Shown here: piece after piece, positions 58,968-64,000 of the stretch
Layout: each line of letters begins with the position of its first letter
Numbering within the stretch: position 1 is the first letter of the stretch
Assembly: GCF_000145235.1 (NCBI RefSeq)
Contig: NC_014391.1
Span: 6,095,501 to 6,159,500, forward strand
Reading direction: 5' to 3'
Length of the DNA: 64,000 nucleotides
From: Micromonospora aurantiaca ATCC 27029
GTDB lineage: Bacteria; Actinomycetota; Actinomycetes; Mycobacteriales; Micromonosporaceae
Translations under genes and position numbers: made by a program
The notes under the pieces: generated by a model
Seen by the model: the letters and a program-made list of their open reading frames with translations, nothing else
Database searches by the model: none
Told to the model about the DNA's origin: nothing

Positions 58968-59809
58968 TGGTTCTCTTCTCCGGTGGTTGCTGTGACGGCT
59001 GCGGCCGACAGTGGTTGCGGTCGGGGCTGCGGCCGACCGTGCCCACTCCGGGCGGTCAGGCTTGATCCCTCCGTGGGCACGGTCGGCCGCAGCCCTGTCG
59101 CGTGCGGGCCGTGGTCGGATCGCGCGGGGTGGGTGCGCGCCACACGGGTGGCCGCCTCCTGGAAGGCTCTGCCCAGCGTGGTGGCGGTTTCGGTGGGGTC
59201 GTCGGCGCGCATGATGGTGCCCAGGACTGCTACTCCGGTGGCGCCCGCCTCCACGCATGCACTGACCTGAGCTGCCGTTTCGATGCCGCCTAGTGCCAGC
59301 ACGGGCACCTTGGTCACCGCGATCAGCTCGCGCAGTCCGTCGGGTTGCAGGGGTGGGCCGTAGCCGGGCTTTGTTCTTGTCTCGTAGACCGGGGACAGCG
59401 TGGCGTAGTGCTCGGTGGTGAGCCGGGCCAGCTCGGCGGTGTCGTGACAGGACCGGCCGACCAGTCCGACTGCGGGCGGCGGGTACGGGCCGGCGGCGGG
59501 CAGGTGCACCGCGTCCCCGTCGAGCGGATCGGGTCCGGCCACGACGAGCGTGCCGCCTGCCTCGGCGAGGATCGCGCGCAGCTCGACGGCGAGCGCGAGG
59601 CGTTCGGCGCGGGGCAGGTCCTTCTCCCGCAGCACCACCCAGCGCACTCCCCCGCCGACGGCCCCCGCGACCACGTCGACGAGAGCCCTCTTGGCGACCC
59701 GCCGATCGGTGAGCAGCACGACCCCGGTCGGGCCGGTGTAGATCTTGGTACGCGGCCGCCCCTCCACGGGCGCCTCCGTACCAAGATCCGCAACGCGTAC
59801 GGCGGTCAC
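58964..59809 (-). CDS. tenI: TenI/ThiE-like protein with a repeat-encoded C-terminal tail
   Basis: 281 residues from the GTG overlapping the thiG stop. Residues 1-225 are a ThiE/TenI TIM barrel (VVLLTDRRVAKRALVD, LVGRSCHDTAELARL, ATLSPVYETRTKPGYGP, VLALGGIETAAQVSACVEAGATGVAV). A separate, more canonical ThiE heads the operon, so this copy is more likely the thiazole tautomerase TenI. Family members end near 215-225. The extra tail of about 50 residues (RSDHGPHATGLRPTVPTEG onward) is translated from the constant-loop hairpin at 59024-59095 and its flank. Confidence 0.82.
   Translation of the reverse strand: MTAVRVADLGTEAPVEGRPRTKIYTGPTGVVLLTDRRVAKRALVDVVAGAVGGGVRWVVLREKDLPRAERLALAVELRAILAEAGGTLVVAGPDPLDGDAVHLPAAGPYPPPAVGLVGRSCHDTAELARLTTEHYATLSPVYETRTKPGYGPPLQPDGLRELIAVTKVPVLALGGIETAAQVSACVEAGATGVAVLGTIMRADDPTETATTLGRAFQEAATRVARTHPARSDHGPHATGLRPTVPTEGSSLTARSGHGRPQPRPQPLSAAAVTATTGEENQ
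59024..59095. repeat. Constant-loop hairpin, copy 2, inside the tenI-like coding region
   Basis: A perfect 23-bp stem (59024-59046 with 59073-59095) around a 26-nt loop at 59047-59072 that differs by one base from the loop of copy 1. Stem sequence is unrelated to copy 1 at about half its positions. Both copies are followed by CTGTCG. A partial direct copy of the left arm (GGCTGCGGCCGAC) also lies at 58998-59010. Confidence 0.9.
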
Positions 59810-60579
59810 AGGTCGGGCCGTCCCTCGTCGGGGGTGGACGGCAAGGCGTGGAAGCGGCGGGTGATGCGGCCCGCGCCGTACGCCAGGTGCCCGGCCTCGA
59901 CCGCGTACCGCATGGCCGTGGCCATCGCCACCGGGTCGGCGGCCCGGGTCACGGCACTGGCCAGCAGCACCGCGTCGCAGCCCAGCTCCATCGCCAGGGC
60001 CGCGTCGGAGGCGGTGCCGATGCCCGCGTCGAGCACCACCGGCACGTCCACAGCCGCCCGGATCAGCCGGATGTGGTGCGGGTTGCCGATGCCCAGCCCG
60101 GAGCCGATCGGCGACCCGGCCGGCATCACCGCCGCGCAGCCCACGTCGGCCAGCCGCCGGGCCAGCACGGGATCGTCCGAGGTGTACGGCAGCACGGTGA
60201 ACCCGTCCGCCACCAGTTCCTCGGCGGCGCGCAGCAACTCCACCCCGTCGGGCAGGAGCGTGCGCTCGTCGCCGATCACCTCCAGCTTCACCCAGTCCGT
60301 GTCGAACGCCTCCCGGGCCAGGTGCGCCGTCTTCACCGCCTCCACGGCGGTGCGGCAGCCGGCCGTGTTCGGCAGCAGCCGTACGCCGCAGCGCTCCACC
60401 AGGTCGAGCAGGCCGCCCGACCTGCCGGGCGTGGTGTCCACCCGGCGCAGCGCCAACGTCACCAGCTCGGTGCCGGAGGCGCGGATCGCCTGCTCCAGCA
60501 CGTGCAGGTTGGCCGCGCCGCCGGTGCCGAGGATGAGCCGGGAGCCGAACGCGACCCCGCCGATCTCCAGTGTGGACAT
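59806..60579 (-). CDS. thiG: Thiazole synthase
   Basis: 257 residues. The Schiff-base lysine is Lys98 in WVKLEVIGD; LGTGGAANLHVL, NTAGCRTAVEAV, VMPAGSPIGSGLG and VLDAGIGTASDAALAMELG are typical. It builds the thiazole phosphate from DXP, dehydroglycine (from ThiO) and ThiS thiocarboxylate. It lies 4 bp after thiS and overlaps the tenI-like gene by GTGA. Confidence 0.97.
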   Translation of the reverse strand: MSTLEIGGVAFGSRLILGTGGAANLHVLEQAIRASGTELVTLALRRVDTTPGRSGGLLDLVERCGVRLLPNTAGCRTAVEAVKTAHLAREAFDTDWVKLEVIGDERTLLPDGVELLRAAEELVADGFTVLPYTSDDPVLARRLADVGCAAVMPAGSPIGSGLGIGNPHHIRLIRAAVDVPVVLDAGIGTASDAALAMELGCDAVLLASAVTRAADPVAMATAMRYAVEAGHLAYGAGRITRRFHALPSTPDEGRPDL

Positions 60580-60583
60580 CCGC

Positions 60584-60784
60584 TCACCCGCCCTGGGTGG
60601 CGCTGAGTACCTCGACCCGGTCGCCGTCGCGCAGCACGCTCGCCGACCAGCCGCCGCGTGGCACCACCTCGCCGTTGACCGCTACGGCGAGCCCGCGCTC
60701 CCGGTCGGTGACGGTGCGGACCACCTCGGCGACGGTGACGCCCTCGGGCAGCGTCCGGCCGGTGCCGTTGACGATCAGTTCCAC
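60584..60784 (-). CDS. thiS: Sulfur carrier protein ThiS
   Basis: 66 residues with a ubiquitin-like fold (MELIVNGTGRTLPEGVTVAEVV ... VAVNGEVVPR, RDGDRVEVL) ending in the essential Gly-Gly (SATQGG), which is activated to a thiocarboxylate. It starts at a GTG inside the last codons of thiO (10-nt overlap). No ThiF is in the window; the adenylating partner must be encoded elsewhere. Confidence 0.96.
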   Translation of the reverse strand: MELIVNGTGRTLPEGVTVAEVVRTVTDRERGLAVAVNGEVVPRGGWSASVLRDGDRVEVLSATQGG

Positions 60785-61845
60785 GTGCGCTCCTTCCCGA
60801 AGCGGTCCGGGGTGAAGGGGGCGAGCGCGGGATCCGGCTCGCCGGTGACGATCAGCTCGGTGACCAGGTCGGCGGTGACCGGGGTGAGCACGATGCCGTG
60901 CCTGTGGTGCCCGGTCGCCGCGAGCACGCCCGACTGCCCGGGGAGCGGCCCGATGATCGGCGCGTTGTCGGGCGTACCGGGGCGCAGCCCGGCAACGGCC
61001 TCCACCAGCTCGTACTCGACGAGTTCCGGCACCAGCTCGGCGGCGGCGCGCAGCAGTGTCAGCACGCCACCGGCGGTGACCTCGGTGTCCGCGCGCTCCT
61101 CCACAGTCGCCCCGACCACGACCTCACCGCTGTCCCGGGGCACCAGGTAGACCGGCTCGCTGTCCGCGTACCCCCGGATCACGTGCCGGAAGCCCGGCGG
61201 ACCGCCACCCGGCGCGCGCAGCCGCAGCACCTGGCCCTTGACCGGCCGGACCGGCAGGCCGGTCAGCGCCGCCGCGCCGCAGCCGGCCGCGACCACAGTG
61301 ACCTGGGCGTCCACCTCGGACAGCGCGCCGACGCGGGCCGGGCGCAGCTCCACGCCGGCGCGCTCCACGGCCGTCCGCAACGCGGCGACCAGCCGTCGCG
61401 GATCCACTTGGTGGTCGCCGGGGGCCACCGCGCCGCCACGCACGCGCGGTGCCAGCGCCGGCTCGCGGTCGCGCAGCTCCGAGGGGCGCAGCGGCGTGAT
61501 CGGCAGTCCCAGACCCCGTTGGTACGACCACAGCCGCCCCGCCTCGGCCAGGTCGTCGGCGGTGAGCCCGACCACGAGCGTGCCCTCGGTGCGGTAGCCG
61601 ATGTCGACGCCGCTCGCCCCGGCCAGCTCGGCCGCGAAGCCGGGCCAGCGGGCGGCGGACCCGATGAGAAGCGCTGTGAGTTCGTGCTCACCGAAGTACG
61701 CCTCCGCGACCGGCGACAGCATCCCGGCGGCCACCGACGAGGCGCCCGACCCGGGCCGGTCGTCGTGCACCACCACGCGCAGTCCGCGCTGCGCGCACCG
61801 CCACGCGATCGCGAGTCCCACCGGCCCGGCGCCCACCACCGCCAC
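60775..61845 (-). CDS. thiO: Glycine oxidase ThiO
   Basis: 356 residues from the GTG at 61843-61845 (MAVVGAGPVGLAIAWRCAQRG), giving the FAD-binding G-x-G-x-x-G at 5-10. DAO-family motifs follow (SSVAAGMLSPVAEAYF, VYLVPRDSGEVVVGATVE, GLRPGTPDNAPIIG, ATGHHRHGIVL). It oxidises glycine to dehydroglycine for ThiG. A few N-terminal residues may have been lost or replaced: the repeat between thiE and thiO begins 6 bp upstream of this GTG and leaves no normal ribosome binding site. Confidence 0.93.
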   Translation of the reverse strand: MAVVGAGPVGLAIAWRCAQRGLRVVVHDDRPGSGASSVAAGMLSPVAEAYFGEHELTALLIGSAARWPGFAAELAGASGVDIGYRTEGTLVVGLTADDLAEAGRLWSYQRGLGLPITPLRPSELRDREPALAPRVRGGAVAPGDHQVDPRRLVAALRTAVERAGVELRPARVGALSEVDAQVTVVAAGCGAAALTGLPVRPVKGQVLRLRAPGGGPPGFRHVIRGYADSEPVYLVPRDSGEVVVGATVEERADTEVTAGGVLTLLRAAAELVPELVEYELVEAVAGLRPGTPDNAPIIGPLPGQSGVLAATGHHRHGIVLTPVTADLVTELIVTGEPDPALAPFTPDRFGKERTWN

Positions 61846-61850
61846 GTCGG

Positions 61851-61900
61851 TAAGGAAGGGCCCCTGTTAACGCCTCCGGTAGAGGAAGGGCCCCCTTTTA
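61851..61900. repeat. Dispersed palindromic repeat R2 filling the thiE-thiO junction
   Basis: AAGGAAGGGCCCCT (61852-61865), the core TTAACGCCTCCGGTAG (61867-61882), then AGGAAGGGCCCCC. Left arm and core are identical to the repeat at 1199-1230, but the right arm is in direct rather than inverted orientation. The repeat supplies the TAA stop of thiE (61898-61900) and ends 6 bp from the thiO start. Confidence 0.9.
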
Positions 61901-62524
61901 ACACGTCAGCGCCCGCAGCAGCTCGGCGGTGGCGTGCGCGGGATCGGCAGCCAGGCTGAGCGCGCCGACCACCGCCACCCCGTACGCCCCGGCGGCCCGC
62001 AGCGCCGGCACGCTCGCGGCGGTCACCCCGCCGATCGCGATCACCGGAACGCTGACCGCCTCGGCGACCGCGCGTATCCCCTCGGGGCCGATCGGGTCCG
62101 GCAGGCCGGACTTGGTGGTGGTGACGTGGCACGGGCCCACGCCCAGGTAGCTCGCGCCCGCATCCACGGCCGTACGGGCGCCCACCGGCTCCCGGGCGGT
62201 CGCGCCGAGCACCGCGTCCGGGCCGAGCACGCGGCGCGCGGCTGCGACCGGCAGATCGTCCGCGCCGACGTGGCCCCCGGCGGCGTCCACCGCGAGCGCC
62301 ACGTGCAGCCGGTCGTTGACCAGGCACTGTGCCCCGTACGGCCGGCACGCCTCGGTCACCCGGCACGCCAGCTCGTACGCCTCCCGGTCGGTGGCGTCGT
62401 CCTCCACGCGCACCTGCACGACGAGGTCGGCGCCCGCCACGGGCAGGGCGGCACGCAGCACGGCGAGCGGGTCACGCCCCGGCCGGGTGTCGGTGATGAG
62501 ATGCAGTCGTCCCAGGGACAGCAC
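61898..62524 (-). CDS. thiE: Thiamine-phosphate synthase
   Basis: 208 residues from GTG 62522-62524, with AGGGAGGAG upstream. LHLITDTRPGRDPLAVL, QCLVNDRLHVALAVDAAGGHVGADDLP, YLGVGPCHVTTTK and VIAIGGVTAASVPAL are the ThiE signatures (phosphate and pyrophosphate binding). It joins HMP-PP and thiazole phosphate to thiamine phosphate. First gene of the operon behind the TPP riboswitch. Its stop codon lies in a dispersed repeat, so the native C-terminus may be altered by a few residues. Confidence 0.95.
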   Translation of the reverse strand: MLSLGRLHLITDTRPGRDPLAVLRAALPVAGADLVVQVRVEDDATDREAYELACRVTEACRPYGAQCLVNDRLHVALAVDAAGGHVGADDLPVAAARRVLGPDAVLGATAREPVGARTAVDAGASYLGVGPCHVTTTKSGLPDPIGPEGIRAVAEAVSVPVIAIGGVTAASVPALRAAGAYGVAVVGALSLAADPAHATAELLRALTC

Positions 62525-62531
62525 GGCAACG

Positions 62532-62626
62532 CTCCTCCCTGCGCCGGCATTACCCGGATCAGGTTCGACGGTCGGGGGCTCCCAGCCCCCCTCTCAGCCC
62601 GGTCCGCACCGGGCTCCCGTGGGTCA
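62532..62626 (-). ncRNA. TPP riboswitch (THI element)
   Basis: On the minus strand the aptamer is readable in order: ACGGGAGCCCGG, the conserved CTGAGAGG loop (near 62590-62597), a short variable hairpin, then GAACCTGATCCGGGTAATGC and GCGCAGGGAGG. The GGAGG at the 3' strand of P1 is also the thiE ribosome binding site, so thiamine pyrophosphate would mask translation initiation of the whole thi operon. Confidence 0.97.
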
Positions 62627-62748
62627 CTTGCGGCCTACCGTACGACGCCTCCCGCCCGTACGGAACCCCGGGTGAGGTTTTTCCCAGGAACCGTTCACAT
62701 GCCGTACCGGGGCAACAGGTGACCGTCTCGTCACGACACGCTGCCGGG

Positions 62749-63660
62749 ATGTCCGTTCCCGCCCGTGTCCCGCGCCGCCTGGCGATCCTGCCGTTCCGGG
62801 GCAGCCGTGCCGTCTCCGAAGGACTGCTCACCTGGACGATGCTGCGCGGGCCGACGTGGATCCGCCTGCTGCCGGACGTGTACGTGCACCGGGACGGACA
62901 CCGCGCCGACGACCACCGGATGTGGTGCGAGGCGGTGGCGTTGCGCCTGCCGCCGGGTGCCGCACTGGCGGGACGCAGCGCCGCCTGGTTGTTCGGCACG
63001 GACGTGCTCAGCCGCGACGCGCCGGTCACCGTGCTGCTGCCGAGCCCGGCCCGCATGCGTCCTCATCCACGGCTGCTGGTGACCCGGTCGCCCCTGCCCG
63101 AGTCGGACCGCACCCGGTTCGCGGGGCTGCCGGTCACGACCCCGCTGCGTACCGCGTTCGACCTGGGCCGGCAGGGCTCACTCGCCGAGGCGCTGGTCGC
63201 CGTCGACGCGCTGCTGCGTCGCCGGGTCGTGAAGCTGCCCGTCCTGCGGGCCTACGCCGCCGACCGGCCGGGTTGGCCGGGCGCTCCGCTGCTGCGCGAG
63301 GTACTGACGATGGCCGAGCCGTTGAGCGAGTCCCCGATGGAGACGCGGCTGCGGCTGCTCCTCCTCGACGCCGGTCTCGGCCCGCTGACCGCCCAGCACG
63401 AGGTGCGCGCCGGCGGACGCTTCGTGGCCCGGGTGGACCTGGCCTGGCCGGCTCTCCGCCTCGCGGTCGAGTACGACGGCGACCACCACCGGGAACGGGC
63501 TCACTTCCGGCGGGACGTGGCGCGCCTGAACGCGCTCCGCGCGGCCGGGTGGGTCGTGCTCCGGTTCACCGTCGACGACGTGCTACGCCGGCCCGACGCC
63601 ACTGTCGCCCTGGTGCGCCAGGCCCTGGCAGAACGTCGCGCCGCCGCGGCAAACCACTGA
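62749..63660 (+). CDS. DUF559 protein with AbiEi-like N-terminal region
   Basis: 303 residues from ATG 62749; a GTG at 62719 would add ten residues. The N-terminal 190 residues follow the AbiEi-like wHTH/transcriptional pattern of actinobacterial proteins (LRGPTWIRLLPDVYVHRDG, AALAGRSAAWLFGTD, VTTPLRTAFDLGR). The C-terminal DUF559 domain has ESPMETRLRLLLLDAGLGP, a VEYDGDHH motif and FRRDVARLNALRAAGWVVLRFT, resembling very-short-patch-repair/restriction-endonuclease folds. The Glu and Asp of ETR and EYDGD could bind metal. Function unproven; no toxin partner is adjacent. Confidence 0.78.
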   Translation: MSVPARVPRRLAILPFRGSRAVSEGLLTWTMLRGPTWIRLLPDVYVHRDGHRADDHRMWCEAVALRLPPGAALAGRSAAWLFGTDVLSRDAPVTVLLPSPARMRPHPRLLVTRSPLPESDRTRFAGLPVTTPLRTAFDLGRQGSLAEALVAVDALLRRRVVKLPVLRAYAADRPGWPGAPLLREVLTMAEPLSESPMETRLRLLLLDAGLGPLTAQHEVRAGGRFVARVDLAWPALRLAVEYDGDHHRERAHFRRDVARLNALRAAGWVVLRFTVDDVLRRPDATVALVRQALAERRAAAANH

Positions 63661-63694
63661 TCCGCACCCGCCGCCCGCCGAACCCCGCCGCGCC

Positions 63695-63729
63695 CCCGCA
63701 GCCCGCAGCCCGCAGCCCGCAGCCCGCAG
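63695..63729. repeat. Five copies of the 7-bp repeat CCCGCAG
   Basis: Perfect head-to-tail 7-mers starting 35 bp after the DUF559 stop codon. Confidence 0.95.
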
Positions 63730-63786
63730 CTACGAGTCTCGCCCCGCCGCGCCACCGGCCCGGCCACCGCCACCCGCCGCCTGGCC

Positions 63787-63836
63787 GAGCCGGACCGAGG
63801 CGGGCCGAGCCGGGCCAAGCCGGGCCGGGCCGGGCC
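63787..63836. repeat. Five units of a 10-bp repeat, consensus GAGCCGGGCC
   Basis: Units GAGCCGGACC, GAGGCGGGCC, GAGCCGGGCC, AAGCCGGGCC and GGGCCGGGCC follow one another without gaps. Confidence 0.9.
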
Positions 63837-63872
63837 GCCCGAGACACCACGGGCGTCAGGAGGCCGCCCGCA

Positions 63873-64000
63873 GACACCTATGGCGTTCCACTCGCGACTG
63901 AAACTGGCGACAAGTGGAACGCCATGGGTGTCTCGAGGCCCTCTTGACACCCATACCGTTCCACCCATCGTGAGCGCTGCCTCTGAGTGGAACGCCATGG
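63873..64000. repeat. Tandem stem-loop array with 20-nt arms and 20-nt loops
   Basis: Unit 1: GACACCTATGGCGTTCCACT (63873-63892), a 20-nt loop, AGTGGAACGCCATGGGTGTC (63913-63932), one mismatch between arms. After 13 nt, unit 2: GACACCCATACCGTTCCACC (63946-63965), a 20-nt loop of different sequence, then AGTGGAACGCCATGG (63986-64000), cut by the window edge. Arms are conserved, loops are not. Confidence 0.9.

Larger units (their letters stand above)
63661..64000. other. Repeat-rich right edge without a convincing gene
   Basis: 340 bp downstream of the DUF559 gene. It contains two short tandem repeats and a stem-loop array cut by the window end. An open frame on the minus strand here is made of repeat translation and DUF559 antisense, and is not credible as a gene. 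Confidence 0.7.

Noticed and set aside
63501..63998. A minus-strand open frame at the right edge beginning MAFHSE
   Set aside because: It is made of stem-loop array and short tandem repeat translation plus DUF559 antisense; no family resemblance.
63873..64000. CRISPR array reading of the right-edge repeats
   Set aside because: Repeats are inverted pairs with 20-nt loops and 13-nt spacers, not direct repeats with 30-40-nt spacers, and no cas gene is present.

Overview
The window is high-GC, densely packed actinobacterial DNA. The gene order, the frequent GTG/TTG starts, the conservon signalling operon, the NnaR-type regulator and two short dispersed palindromic repeat families suggest Micromonospora or a close Micromonosporaceae relative. 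That genus call is inferred from gene content and not from a search.

Layout. (1) A conserved core block runs leftward through the first half: rplM-rpsI-glmM, glmS, NAD(P)H-hydrate repair (nnr), alr, an alpha/beta hydrolase, tsaE, then tsaB-rimI-tsaD, ending in groES at the left edge. groES has two CIRCE operators around a good promoter. Lineage-specific genes sit between these: a THUMP-like methyltransferase carrying a translated repeat, a Cys-tRNA deacylase, a xylose-type ABC operon with a ROK regulator, a DUF4142 protein, a heterodimeric ABC exporter with one degenerate ATP site, an HTH/nucleotidyltransferase-like protein behind a 46-bp palindrome, ung, a secreted lipase, an EspC-like/DUF1023 pair, an MmpS-like protein and two PLP enzymes.

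(2) 31.6-43.2 kb is nitrate assimilation: narK, then nasC, a NasB-like flavoprotein, nirB, nirD and nnaR in one tightly coupled operon behind a readable GlnR box. Between narK and nasC lie a MazEF-like pair, a second toxin-antitoxin locus whose PIN toxin is broken by an internal deletion, and a methyltransferase.

(3) 43.2-49.3 kb is a cvnA-B-C-D conservon (sensor kinase, roadblock, DUF742, Ras-like GTPase), with an orphan solute-binding lipoprotein transcribed divergently from it.

(4) 49.5-53.8 kb is a divergent NMT1/SsuA-type ABC transporter linked to a luciferase-like oxidoreductase and a cupin. A large membrane protein with a long disordered tail follows.

(5) 56.6-62.6 kb is a complete leftward thiamine operon, thiE-thiO-thiS-thiG-tenI-thiD-thiC, led by a TPP riboswitch. 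A DUF559 protein and a repeat-rich right edge finish the window.

The most unusual signals are non-coding. Two hairpins have exactly 23-bp perfect stems of different sequence around a nearly identical 26-nt loop, and one of them is translated as the C-terminal tail of the TenI-like protein. At the right edge is a tandem array with conserved 20-nt inverted arms, variable 20-nt loops and a 13-nt spacer. A GGAAGGGCCCC palindromic repeat sits in frame inside one gene and forms the whole thiE-thiO junction.
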